Part shown: positions 9,091 to 18,840 of the stretch, one piece after another
Numbering within the stretch: the first letter of the stretch is position 1
Layout of the letters: each line of letters starts with the position of its first letter
Assembly (NCBI GenBank): GCA_963735175.1
Contig: CAVTJX010000015.1
Coordinates: 358,657-422,656, forward strand
Length of the DNA: 64,000 nucleotides
Source: CAVTJX01 sp963735175
GTDB taxonomy: Bacteria; Electryoneota; RPQS01
Direction: 5' to 3'
The notes under the pieces: model-generated
What the model saw: the letters and a program-made list of their open reading frames with translations, nothing else
Told to the model about the DNA's origin: nothing
Databases searched by the model: none
Translations under genes and position numbers: made by a program

Positions 9091-11301
9091 CTAGCCAGCA
9101 AGTCCGCCACAAGAGACAACATGCGCTGTGAAGTCGGCCGCTGCCTGCGCGGCTTGCGATTGCCGCTCCGACTTATGGTCGCGTTTAGCACCATCTGCCC
9201 AATCGCAGATTGCCTTGATGACAATCCAATCCTTGGCGGCATTGTGAGCGGCTGCGTAAAGCCCAGTGCCTTCCATCTCGCCTCCTTTAGCTTCGGGGGC
9301 TAACTGGATCAACTGCTGCCGGTAACCCACGTTGTCTACCAACTTGTCCCCAGACAGTACTAGAGCAAATGAGACACTGGCACCGCGCCAGGATACGACT
9401 GCTGCATGGCACCTTTGGAGCAGCATGTTGGACGCTGTCGCTTTGTCGCCCCGTAAGATGACCTTGTCGCTGCCATCGCCATCTGTCCCCAAACGCTGCT
9501 GTTCATAGGACAACAGTTGCTTGCTGACGATAATATCGCCGATTGCCTGCTTTGACGAATCAACTCCAAAGGCAATACCTTCCAGAATGATGGCTTTCGG
9601 GTCAAGTTCTCCTATCGCCTGGGTTACTGTGACGGTAGAAGCTCCGGGCGAGGAAGATCCCATTTCGGACTGTACCAAGTACGTTTGAGCACCTGAAACT
9701 TTGCCGAGATAGTGATAGGACAAACGACTACCGTGGTGGATTTTGGATGGTTGGCCTGTCAATTTCTTGAAGGAAGCCAGAGTATGATCTCTTTCGATAT
9801 CGGTGGCTACCACCAACAGCACATGACATCGCGGTCGTGTCGCGCCAGACGTATCAACCACCACGTCATCTCGAACGGCACTTAGTCTTATGATGTCCAG
9901 AAGCGTATTGGGGGCGACCTTACCAGAGGCCATCACGGCGGTGTTCTCGACTAAATGGGACTTCAAGGCACCGGTGATTCCCTGCTGGTGACGCTGGAAC
10001 AGATCCCAGAACTGCCGATAAGTAAATTCAACATCAGGGTCATCCGGTCTGACGCAGTTCGCCAGTTCAGGGAACTCTTGGAGGAACGATTGTGGATTCG
10101 GCATCCGCGCCATCCGCCGAGCAAACAGTACGTAATCAGTAAGGTAGGTCTTCTCGTTCCCGTCGTCCACCGCGTCTACAAATATGTCCTTGGCATACAT
10201 AGAAGTGAGATCGTGTTCCTCCATCCCAACGATTTTGGTCGCGAACCTTCGATCAATGCACTGCGAACAGACGCCACAATGGGGTGATGCGATGCTGCTG
10301 AGCCGTGTCCTCCCACATGAAACCGTTTCTTGCAGAAGTTCTGGATGACCACTGTCCCGAATAATGGTCATCACCTCCGCCTTTGTCTTGAACAAGAGAG
10401 TATTGCAGATCGTTAAATCTGGGCGGTCGGCAATCCGCCTGAGTAATTCTTCAGCTTGCCACATGAACTCCGGATGAGTTGACCTTGAAGCAGAAGCCCC
10501 AATTGTCTGCGACGACTGCGGCAGGTTCAGGCTCACCACGCCGTTATCACACAATCGGATCTCGTCCACGCCGATTGCGACGGCTGCCGTCGTACCAAGC
10601 GCAAGGAACAGGAACGAGCGGCTCCTCTGAGTATACTCAACCGTTCTCGGCTGCCGGGTGTTTGACACCCAGATACTGAAGTGGGGAAATTTCCGACTCC
10701 CATACCGTTTCTTGAGCTCTTTGATAAGAATACTGTGCCGAGAGCCGATTATGGAGACTGGTAGGTGGCTTACCAGCAATGGATTGAGACCCTCATTCAC
10801 GCTTTCTATAGCCGCTGCCAGAGAATCTACACCCCCTGAGAACATGTTGATCACGTTCACGTCGGCAAGCGGACCAACTTCATCCTTCAGGTCAAAGTGG
10901 ATCTGCTGCCGAGGCGGATGGGCTGTCTGCACGAACTCGAATTCATAGTTATCGCCAGTCGCGAAGCCCAACGTATCCTTCAGCATTTGGCATATGCCGG
11001 GGCTAGTCCAGAAGGGCAGGTCAACTACCGGAATTGCAAAATGCAGTTCGCGTACCCAACGGTCTTCAAACACGTCTCGTTCATTGCCACGGGAAGCCCG
11101 TGTGTCCGCAGAGTAGACGAACGATGCTATTGAGAGCAGGTCATACAGCCTGTCGGGGATTGCATAGTTATCCTGCAATTTAGAGATTTTAACTGAGACA
11201 TTACGGTCAGGCCCGAACGAGGCAAGTTGGATCTTACTGCTGTCCTTGGGTGCACGTTTCTTGAATGTCGCACCACCGCAGGAGAAGAGGAATTTGCTCA
11301 T
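9091..11301 (-). CDS. QueC-like (QatC-like) domain fused to a nucleoside phosphorylase/nucleosidase domain
   Basis: This is an intact 736-residue protein. Residues 1-145 are an extension not found in housekeeping QueC. Residues 146-360 carry the PP-loop ATPase signature SGGVDS (155-160), a QRSRSFLFLA helix (225-234) and zinc cysteines C329 and CGVCSQC (342-348) followed by IDRR, as in 7-cyano-7-deazaguanine synthase. Residues from about 490 form a PNP/MTA-SAH nucleosidase fold: ATDIERDHT (499-507), EMGSSSPGAST (546-556), EGIAFGVD (574-581), the GGEMEGTGLYAAA substrate motif (673-685) and ICDWADGAKRDH (698-709) with the catalytic-type Asp700. QueC-like enzymes occur in Qat and type IV CBASS phage defence, and phosphorylase domains of this style are effector modules elsewhere. 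Translation is coupled to the gene upstream by ATGA. Function is inferred; no queuosine genes are nearby. Confidence 0.8.
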   Translation of the reverse strand: MSKFLFSCGGATFKKRAPKDSSKIQLASFGPDRNVSVKISKLQDNYAIPDRLYDLLSIASFVYSADTRASRGNERDVFEDRWVRELHFAIPVVDLPFWTSPGICQMLKDTLGFATGDNYEFEFVQTAHPPRQQIHFDLKDEVGPLADVNVINMFSGGVDSLAAAIESVNEGLNPLLVSHLPVSIIGSRHSILIKELKKRYGSRKFPHFSIWVSNTRQPRTVEYTQRSRSFLFLALGTTAAVAIGVDEIRLCDNGVVSLNLPQSSQTIGASASRSTHPEFMWQAEELLRRIADRPDLTICNTLLFKTKAEVMTIIRDSGHPELLQETVSCGRTRLSSIASPHCGVCSQCIDRRFATKIVGMEEHDLTSMYAKDIFVDAVDDGNEKTYLTDYVLFARRMARMPNPQSFLQEFPELANCVRPDDPDVEFTYRQFWDLFQRHQQGITGALKSHLVENTAVMASGKVAPNTLLDIIRLSAVRDDVVVDTSGATRPRCHVLLVVATDIERDHTLASFKKLTGQPSKIHHGSRLSYHYLGKVSGAQTYLVQSEMGSSSPGASTVTVTQAIGELDPKAIILEGIAFGVDSSKQAIGDIIVSKQLLSYEQQRLGTDGDGSDKVILRGDKATASNMLLQRCHAAVVSWRGASVSFALVLSGDKLVDNVGYRQQLIQLAPEAKGGEMEGTGLYAAAHNAAKDWIVIKAICDWADGAKRDHKSERQSQAAQAAADFTAHVVSCGGLAG

Positions 11302-12078
11302 TCCGCGACCCCCGACAACTCCATGTGCAGCTTACATAGCGCATAGCTCGTGAATCGCCGCGTGTCGCTCTCTGCGATCTTGTTGTTCGTTTCCTTGTTC
11401 TTCTTGCCATACCAACTCGCCGCGAACTTCTGGATCAGGTCTCCCGAATCGTGGCAGTACCGGTCAATTCCCCGATGGAACCCCTCGATGCTATCCACCG
11501 ACTCAAGGGCTTTTCCTACCCCAACGTAGTTGGCAACTTCCTTGTCTGCCACGAAACGAACCGCTGCGCTCATAAATTCAGCGAAGAATTGGCGGGCAAC
11601 CAGTCCAAACCTATCTCCGTTCGCGGCATACTGACACGCGCCACGGATCTCATCCAAGCCCGCCCCGAATAGCCCTGTGGCACGCTCCGCAATCGTGGCC
11701 GTAATCACGGACTGCAAGGATCGCTGGGCTATAGCCGAAAATATACTCTGCGAACCCCTTGCCTTGGCCTCTGCTTGAATCAGACGGGTGATCTTGGTCA
11801 CGAATTCAGCACCCGAAGTCCCAGCGTGAACCTCAATCCCCATTCGGCCTAATTCGCCGACAAAGTCACGGCTTTGGGCTGCATTCAGTATCCGAATGAG
11901 TGTCCAGAGGCAATAGTTCACCGCTGGGTCTCGGCCGAAGACCCTCAAATCGTTTTGCTGACGCCCTCGCCGTTGCACTGGCGATGGCTGTAGGATCAGC
12001 AGCCTGGTCAGTGAAGGCATCAAACACAGCCACCCAATGCCCCCGCCTGGGGAGACGGCCTAGTCTAATGTGCCCCAC
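11298..12078 (-). CDS. Small partner protein of the QueC-like fusion, unknown family (one frameshift)
   Basis: As read, an uninterrupted frame covers 11298-12023. The better start is a GTG at 12078 with GGAGG nine bases before it, giving a protein that opens MGHIRLGRLPRRGHW. A single-base shift near 11935 is needed to join that start to the rest (RDPAVNYCLW, FGLVARQFFAEF, FAASWYGKKN). Corrected length is about 259 residues and looks soluble and mainly helical, with no known catalytic motif that I can see. It overlaps the next gene by ATGA. By position and size it resembles QatB, the partner of QatC. The residue after Met is Gly, the feature expected of a protein whose N terminus is modified. 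I do not recognise a named family with certainty. Confidence 0.6.
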
Positions 12079-12443
12079 AACAGGTGTCCTCCACGTTTAT
12101 TAATTGACGCGAGTATGCACGGTCGGGTCGACGGTTATCGTAAATACTGGTGCTTAAGCACGTTAATTTGTTCTCATTATTACTTGGGCCAACGTGAGTT
12201 CGCGTTCTATCCGTCGTATGCCCAAATACAATCTGGGCTGGCAATGCCATTTTGAGTCGCAATTACTCATTGCCGCCCGGTTTTCGCCCAAATTGCCACA
12301 TCGTGCAATATATCTAAAGCGAGCGGGATTGTCAAGCTCAATGAGGCCGGGACAAGAAGAAGCCGTCCAACGCTGGGCGGCTTTCGCATTCTCGGATAGT
12401 CTGATGGGGAATCTTGTTTCTGGTCGGTCCGGAGGCGCATGAC

Positions 12444-12463
12444 GGGCGGTTCACGAACCGCCC
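12444..12463. repeat. GC-rich hairpin, dispersed type
   Basis: The arms are GGGCGGTT and AACCGCCC around a CACG loop, followed by CCTAC. The tail CCGCCCCTAC also ends a larger hairpin at 20780-20841, suggesting one dispersed family. Confidence 0.6.
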
Positions 12464-12504
12464 CTACGGACCAAAACACGCGCGGGGAGCGGAATTCCCT
12501 GATC

Positions 12505-12523
12505 CCCCGGATCAAGTCCGGGG
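12505..12523. repeat. Short GC-rich hairpin
   Basis: The arms are CCCCGGA and TCCGGGG around TCAAG. There is no U-tract on either side. It lies close to the hairpin at 12444 and may belong to the same patch of repeats. Confidence 0.5.
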
Positions 12524-12620
12524 CCGGGGCAGGCTCCCGCGCGGCGACCGGTTTTGCGAGAGCCGCAGAGAAGCCGAGATCCCCTTCCTTCGTCAGGGCA
12601 TGCTTCACCCGAAGACGGGT

Positions 12621-13823
12621 TCAGGATGACACGCGGGGGAATGGTTTCGCTGTTCTTCGTTCTTCGTTCTTCGTTTGCGGCAATCCTTCAAACAAAAAGA
12701 GCAGCACGCTGTTCTCGCGGAACCAGCCCGCCGGAGTCAGCGACAAATGCACGTCATCCAACACGGACAATCCGGCGGGCAGTTCGCGTGCGCGTTGCCA
12801 GAGAGCGTGCGTGGCTTCCTCGCCGAGTTTTGTGAGGGCATCGCTTTTCAAAATTCCGTCCACGCGGCGGAGGGAATTCGAGATCCACTCTTCCTGCTGC
12901 TCGCGTGGGGTGTTGGTGTGCGATTCGGCCACCGGCAACTTGCCGACTTCGATGTCGGCAAAGTAGCGGTGGATGTCCGCGACGTTCGAGAAACGTAACA
13001 AGTTACCATTATACGAGTGCGCGGACGCTCCCAGACCCAAATAGGGCCGGTTTGTCCAGTAAGCCTGATTATGGACCGCGCGATAACCGGGGAGGGCGAA
13101 GTTCGAGACTTCATAATGTTCGTAACCCTCCCGCGTGAGGGTCCGGTTGATTTCTAAATATAAATCCGCCTCCAAATCGGCACTCAGCGGCACGAGTTTT
13201 CCACTGGCCCGCCAGCGGTCAAATGGCGTCCCTGCATGGAATTCCAGATTGTACAGCGAGACATGCTGGGGCCGCAGCGCTAAAAGACATGCTAAATCGG
13301 CGCGCAATTCCTCAAGGTTCTCCCCCGGCAGACCGAAAATAAGATCAAGGGACAGATGCCCCAGGGTTTCCTCACGGGCATACCTCACCGCGTCCAGGAT
13401 TTCCTGCGCCGTGTGGTCGCGGAAGAGTAATTTCAATTTTCGTTCCGCGAACGACTGCGCGCCGAGCGAGAATCGGTTGACGCCCGCATCCCGCCACCCG
13501 GCGGCAATTTCGTTTGAAATCGTGCCGGGATTGGCCTCGATTGTGATTTCTGCTTCCGGAGCAATGCCCCAGAGTTCGCGCACACGTGCGAGTAGGGCGG
13601 CAATTTCCTCCGGCGGATGCAGCGACGGCGTGCCACCGCCGAAATAAACCGTGGCTGCAGGTCCTGAAAACTCAGGATATTGCCTGTGTGCCAGGACCAT
13701 TTCCCGAAGGACTGCCTCCACATACCGTTCCCGCTCGCCACGCTGCGGAACGCGCTTGAAGAAGTCACAATAAGGACATTTGCGTCGACAATAGGGCAAA
13801 TGAATATAGAAATGCGATGGCAT
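12621..13823 (-). CDS. hemW: HemW-like radical SAM protein
   Basis: This 400-residue protein has the radical SAM signature CRRKCPYCDF near residue 12, the SAM-binding YFGGGTPS motif, ITIEANPGT, RFSLGAQSF and DLIFGLPG, then the HemW-type C-terminal half with YEHYEVSNFA and GLGASAHS. HemW binds heme and is thought to deliver it to respiratory proteins; older annotations call it oxygen-independent coproporphyrinogen oxidase. The cysteine spacing and the absence of the longer N-terminal substrate region of HemN favour HemW. The frame is intact. It is transcribed away from the histidine kinase gene across a 156-base gap. Confidence 0.9.
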   Translation of the reverse strand: MPSHFYIHLPYCRRKCPYCDFFKRVPQRGERERYVEAVLREMVLAHRQYPEFSGPAATVYFGGGTPSLHPPEEIAALLARVRELWGIAPEAEITIEANPGTISNEIAAGWRDAGVNRFSLGAQSFAERKLKLLFRDHTAQEILDAVRYAREETLGHLSLDLIFGLPGENLEELRADLACLLALRPQHVSLYNLEFHAGTPFDRWRASGKLVPLSADLEADLYLEINRTLTREGYEHYEVSNFALPGYRAVHNQAYWTNRPYLGLGASAHSYNGNLLRFSNVADIHRYFADIEVGKLPVAESHTNTPREQQEEWISNSLRRVDGILKSDALTKLGEEATHALWQRARELPAGLSVLDDVHLSLTPAGWFRENSVLLFLFEGLPQTKNEERRTAKPFPRVSS

Positions 13824-13979
13824 CAGAATTGCTCAAAAGTTGTTGGATCAGTAGGTTAAATCAATCGTTTCGGGCATTAGATCTATTGTCTGTTACAGTT
13901 AGATTGAGTACACTCTTTCAGCCTTGTTCCGTTATGACAACTTGTAGCGGCAAGCTTTGCCTTTGACTTACCTGGACTT

Positions 13980-15633
13980 ATGAGCGCCGAACCTCTTAAG
14001 CACAACTTCCAAGCACCGACATCAGAATCCCCGGATTCGCCGGCGAGTTCACGCCCCACTGCGCCCGTTAGAGGACCCAGCGCGGCGCGAGGACTTGCGA
14101 GCCTCATGGAATCGTTTTTGAATGGATCCGCGTTCAAGCGGGCCGGCGTGCCCACGCGCACCGTACCGGTTGACGCCGTTGAAGAAGCCCCCGAGCTGCT
14201 CGATCTGCTGCTCGAAGGCCCGGACGCCGTACTCGTTTTACACCGCGAACAGGGCGAGGTCGTGGAAGTGAATCACCGGTTCTGCGAATGGACCGGCAAG
14301 AGCCGCGAGCAGGTGGTGGGGCAGCGGTTCCTCAGTCTGTTCCCCGAATCGGAACGCAAAGCCGCGCGGACGCTGTTCGAAGACGCGGGCGCGGGCGGCG
14401 TGCATGTGATCGAGTTGCCCAGCGGCGCCGACGGCATTCGCGCGCGGCTCGTGGAATTCACCTCCGCGCAATCGAAATCCGGCTCCGGCAATTTTGCGGT
14501 GTTGACGGGCCGCGACGTGGGCGAACGCGCGGCGACCGAGCGCTATTTGCGCGCGGAACGCGACCGTCTCGGATTGTTCATCCGCGCGATGCGCGATTCG
14601 CTCGTGCTGCTCTCGCCCACCGGCGACATTCTCTTCGCTAATCCGGCCGCCGAGCAGATGTTCGAATCCTACGAACTGCCGATCATCTGCCATCGCTGGC
14701 TGCAGGAATTTTCCAAGAACGACAAGAGCGATTTACAGGGACTGGCCTCGGCTTACGAAGGGCTGACGCTGGAACTCGCGGGCAACGACGGCCGCGTCTT
14801 TTTAGTAACGCGCAGCTTCCTGTTTGAATCGGGCCATAAAGCCATGGTCATGCTGATGGCCAAGGACATGACCGATCAGAGCCTGATCGAGAAGCAGAAT
14901 CACCAACTCGAAATCGAACTTATCCGCGAGAGCAAACTGGCCGAATTCGGCGCGCTGGCCGCGGGGATCGCGCATAATCTGAACGGGCCGTTGACCGGCA
15001 TTCTTCGGCTTCTGCGACCTGATGGAGATTCGCCAGCCGGGACAGATGGAGATCTTGCAGATCCGGCAGCAGGCCGTGGTGATGAAAGATATCGTGGCGA
15101 ATCTCCTGCAGAAGTCACGCAGCGAGCGCGAGAGCCAGCCGCAAGACCTGTTCATCGAGGACATCATCCGCACGGAGCTGCGGTTCCTCGAAGCGAACCT
15201 GTTCTTCAAGCACCAGATCAAGAAGGTGATCGAACTCAATCCCGATTCGCCGCCGCTGCACGGAATCTATATCGACTTTTCGCAGGTGATCGGCAATTTA
15301 CTGCGCAACGCCATCGACGCGATGTACAAGAGCGCGGTTCGCACGCTGACCATTAAGACCGAGTGCGACGGCCGGCGGCTGATTCTTTCCATTGCCGACA
15401 CCGGCTGCGGTATGGCCGAGGATGTGCGGCAGAGTATTTTCAAGCCGTTTTTCACCACCAAACCCAAGAGCCAGGACGCAGCTCCCGGCGAGCCCACCGG
15501 CACGGGCCTCGGTTTATCCTCCAGCCGCAATATTCTCGCCCGCTACGGCGCGGAGATCCAGGTGGAATCGGAGCTGGGCCAGGGCTCGACGTTCATGGTG
15601 TCGTTTCCGCTGGGCCGCAAGCCGACACTGTAA
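13980..15633 (+). CDS. PAS-domain sensor histidine kinase (one frameshift)
   Basis: The protein has a disordered N-terminal tail, two PAS-like sensor regions (about residues 75-190 and 200-300), an H-box (GIAHNLNGPLTGIL, phospho-acceptor His), and a HATPase domain with N-box NLLRNAIDAM, G1 DTGCGM, F-box FKPFFTTK and G2 GTGLGLSSS. No membrane segment is visible, so it is a soluble sensor. A frame shift near 15000 separates the H-box from the ATPase; both parts match a single kinase, so an error is likely. No response regulator is adjacent. A terminator follows at 15674. Confidence 0.88.
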
Positions 15634-15673
15634 AATAAACGCTGAAACACAGAAACGCTGAAATGCAGAGATG

Positions 15674-15700
15674 GGCGCACGATGGTGCGCCTTTTTGTTT
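15674..15700 (+). terminator. Intrinsic terminator after the histidine kinase
   Basis: The stem is GGCGCAC/GTGCGCC with a GATG loop, followed directly by TTTTTGTTT on the plus strand. It is 40 bases after the kinase stop. Confidence 0.85.
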
Positions 15701-15970
15701 GAGGGCATTCCATGGATTGAGCGCGCAGGTGTGCGGCGCAACAGAAAATTCGCAGGCACGACGAACCGCGCCCACACGCGGATTTAAGGGTGCAGTCATC
15801 CGATCAGCCATTTGCCTGAGAGACCTTCAGCGGTCGAAAGTGCAGTGATTCACTGTCGTTCGGTAGACAATAGCAAAGTTTCCCGAGGAACGCAAGCGAT
15901 CCGTGGTTCTCGTCTTTTCCGACAATTGTATCCATAATCATCATGTTTCAGCAATTTCCTTGCACTTGTC

Positions 15971-15976
15971 TATAAT
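15971..15976 (+). promoter_or_regulatory. Possible -10 element for the lipoprotein gene
   Basis: TATAAT lies 60 bases before the ATG at 16036 in an AT-rich stretch. No good -35 match sits at 17 bases, so this is tentative. Confidence 0.3.
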
Positions 15977-16035
15977 ATTCCCTATCTTATTCCATCAACC
16001 CCTTGGTAGTTACATTTCGATCCAGGAGAAAGACT

Positions 16036-18037
16036 ATGAAATGGTGTGGCATGATCGCCCTGCTGGCCGTCCTTCTGTTTGCGGTTGCCGGTTGTGAAGA
16101 CACCACCAACCTGACCACCGAAGCGCCCAACAACGGGCACAACGGCCGGGTCATCGGCATGGTCCATGGTATCGTTACGGCACAGGGCACCAACGAACCC
16201 GTAGCGGATGTGCGGATTACCTATTCGCTCAACGGCGACACGCGCAGCATCCAGTCCGATGCGAATGGTGACTACCGCATCGACGGATTGGACGAGGGCG
16301 TGTACACGATCTGCTTCTTCCCTCCCGATACCACGTTTGCCGCGTGGTATGAGCAGGTCACGGTGGAATACGATTCGGCGCTGGTGCATCCCAACGACCG
16401 CGATTTCCACATTACCATCTCCCGCAATGTCGTGCTGTATCGCTGCACGACAACTTTGACGGGGTATGTCTTCGCCCGCACCGACGAAGAGCACACCATC
16501 CCCGCGGCGGGGGCTGTTGTGCAAATGAGCAACATGGGCGGCATTCTGAACGCGACTTACAGCACAGTTTGCGACAATGACGGCCGTTACTGGCTTCCCG
16601 GTCTGCCCGCGGTGGGCGTGTGCATGGTGGTGGCGCTGCCGTGGTCGAGCGGCAGCACCAGTTACGGCAGCGGATCGCAGACGGTGGTGCTCACGCAGAA
16701 CGGCATCATCGCCGCGAATACCGTCACGCTCACTCCGGTCACGACGCCGGTAACCGTGCTGAATAACAACTTCCTCGCCGGCGATTTCCCCGTCGGCGAC
16801 AATCTCGTGCTGGTTTTCAACCGCCCGCTGAAAGACAGCTCGGTGGTCGTCAACCTGTACAGCAGCTCGGGGTTCGTTCCCACGACGGAAGTGCTGGACG
16901 CAGCCGGCGTGACGCTGACGATCGATCCCGCCGTGCAGCTCCGCCCGTCAACCAGTTACAACGTGACGGTGAACGGCCGCACGCTGGACAACCAGTTCTT
17001 CAACTACGGTCCCGTCGGATTTTCCACCGAACCGCGGCTGGAACTGGTGGCGACTAATCTCTGGCAGGTCGACGGCGCGATTCGTCAGGACGTGGGTTTG
17101 AATGAGACGCTCTACTTCCGGTTCTCGCGCGCCGTTAACGTGAATGATCCGCACAACACGGTGCATGTGCTGCGCGGCGGGAGCGACATTCTCGTGGATT
17201 GGGGCTGGTCGGAAGATCATCTGCAGCTGAACGTCACGCCGGTGGGTTCGTTCCTGCCCAACACGATGTACACCGCGTTCTTCGTGGCCTGCTCGCCGAT
17301 TTTCGGGGATCAGGTTGCCCAGTCCATCGATTTCCAGACCATGCCGGACACGCAACCGCCGACACAGGTGACCAACGTCGCCCTCGACGACACCGCGCAT
17401 TTCAACTGGATGACCAACGCCATCTGGCTCTCCTGGGATACCCAGCCGCGAGCCGAATCTTACAGCGTTTTCGCCTGGGACGAGCAGCACGCGACCGACT
17501 ACATCAATGTCGGCACGTATCCCCGCGGCGACCTTTGGGCGGCAGCGGGTGCCAGTGGCGCTGCCGTTGATCTTCGACTGGGTCGACGGAGACGGTATTC
17601 AAACGCCGTTTGCCGGGAACAACCGGGTCCATCTGGCGGTCCGGGCCGTCAACAGCGCGGCAACGGCCCCGCTTTCGACGGATGTTGTCGCGCATGACAA
17701 CGTCGCACCCGGCGAATATACACTTAGCCAGAGCGGCACGGCAAACAACGTGGGCGGCGCGGAAGGAATCGCGGTCGATGTGCGGATCAGCGGCGCGATC
17801 GAGTATTGCGCCGACACGCCGCCGGTCTGGGGCTTTATTGAAGACGGCGGCAACCCGGCTTATGTTCTGCCGCATGACGCCGCGGCCTGGGCATGGGACG
17901 CCAACCACCGGAATGGAACGCTGACGATCACCGTGCCCGCCGATCGCAACGGCGCCGGCGATCAAGTGTGGATGACCGGCATTTCGGATAACAGCGGCAA
18001 CATGCAGGCGGATACCGTGGTCCGCTCACTGTTCTAA
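16036..18037 (+). CDS. Surface lipoprotein with carboxypeptidase-regulatory-like and Ig-like domains (one frameshift)
   Basis: The ATG at 16036 follows an AGGAGA ribosome site. A lipoprotein signal peptide ends in the lipobox VAGC. The next 200 residues hold two carboxypeptidase regulatory-like folds (VRITYSLNGD, DANGDYRIDGLDEG, and CDNDGRYWLPGLPAVG). Then come beta-rich Big-5-type repeats (NLVLVFNRPLKDSS, NETLYFRFSRAVN) and a C-terminal fibronectin-like region. One shift near 17540 joins the first frame to the one ending at 18037. Corrected length is about 665 residues. It is probably an envelope lipoprotein with a binding or structural role. A terminator follows. Confidence 0.8.
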
Positions 18038-18072
18038 CCGCCTCGAACTTTTCGTGACCTGTCTGGTCAACA

Positions 18073-18107
18073 AGGACGAAGCCTTCCCGGGCTCGTCCTC
18101 GTTTTTC
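18073..18107 (+). terminator. Intrinsic terminator after the lipoprotein gene
   Basis: The stem pairs AGGACGA with TCGTCCT, with further GCC/GGC pairing inside, and is followed by GTTTTTCTT. Confidence 0.85.
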
Positions 18108-18216
18108 TTGCGGTGCGGACAGATTTGCGGATTTGCCGGAAACGGTGTATCTTGAGAATCGGGAAGAAATGGCACTTCCCTGCAAATCCGACAATTAATT
18201 TTAAAGGAGTTAGGGT

Positions 18217-18840
18217 ATGTCTCGCGTCAAAATTCTGGCCGTGTGTTTGTTGTGCGCCGTGGTCGTCCTCGGCGGCTGCTCCAGCAAAAAGCGCGTCTCG
18301 CGCGTGGATGCGGGAGAAACCATTGATCTCTCCGGCAATTGGAACGATACCGACAGCCGCCTGGTGGCCGAGGAAATGACCACCGACGCCCTCAACCTGA
18401 ACGGCCAGTCGCGGCCGTGGCTGGGAAACTACCTGCGCGACAAGAGCAAGAATCCGGCGGTGATCGTGGGCGCGATCCGCAATCTGTCGGATGAGCACAT
18501 CGCGACCGGCACGTTCGTTGGCGACATCGAACGCGCCTTCATCAATTCCGGCAACGTGCGCGTCGTGGCCAAGGCCGAAGAACGCACGGGCGTTCGCGAC
18601 GAACGCGCCGACCAGCAGGCGAATGCCTCGCCCGAGACCGTCAAGCAGTTCGGTCAGGAACTGGGCGCGGACTACATGCTCATCGGCGAGATCAACAAGA
18701 TTCTCGATCAGGAAGGCAAGGAGAAGGTCGCGTTTTATCAGATCGACCTGACACTGACCGATTTGCAGTCCAACGAAAAAGTCTGGCTCGGCCAGAAGAA
18801 GATTAAGAAGTACATCGCCCGCAAAGCCTACAAGCCGTGA
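18217..18840 (+). CDS. lpoB: LpoB-like penicillin-binding protein activator lipoprotein
   Basis: This 207-residue lipoprotein has signal peptide and lipobox LGGC. The mature part matches the LpoB family: WNDTDSRLVAEEM, an RPWLGNYL segment, NPAVIVGAIRNLSDEH, FVGDIERAFINSG, a QFGQELGADYMLIGEI core and a final YQIDLTLTDLQSNEKVW strand. LpoB activates class A penicillin-binding proteins from the outer membrane in enterobacteria; homologues elsewhere are less studied. GGAG lies upstream of the ATG. It is followed directly by the next lipoprotein gene (TGATG overlap), so the two are probably co-expressed. Confidence 0.85.
   Translation: MSRVKILAVCLLCAVVVLGGCSSKKRVSRVDAGETIDLSGNWNDTDSRLVAEEMTTDALNLNGQSRPWLGNYLRDKSKNPAVIVGAIRNLSDEHIATGTFVGDIERAFINSGNVRVVAKAEERTGVRDERADQQANASPETVKQFGQELGADYMLIGEINKILDQEGKEKVAFYQIDLTLTDLQSNEKVWLGQKKIKKYIARKAYKP

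Larger units (their letters stand above)
12079..12620. other. Intergenic region upstream of the QueC island
   Basis: No gene is supported. The first 250 bases are comparatively AT-rich and should contain the promoter of the two-gene island on the minus strand. The rest holds two GC-rich hairpins (12444-12463 and 12505-12523) of the dispersed intergenic type and text of no coding character up to the hemW stop. Confidence 0.5.
15634..16035. other. Intergenic region between kinase and lipoprotein
   Basis: It starts with a small direct repeat containing ACGCTGAAA twice (about 15637-15662), then a strong terminator (15674-15700). The last 130 bases are AT-rich and contain a possible TATAAT -10 element. 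No gene is visible. Confidence 0.5.

Noticed and set aside
9091..11301. Housekeeping queuosine or preQ0 synthesis gene
   Set aside because: The protein is three times the size of QueC, carries a nucleosidase domain and has no queD, queE, queF or tgt neighbours.
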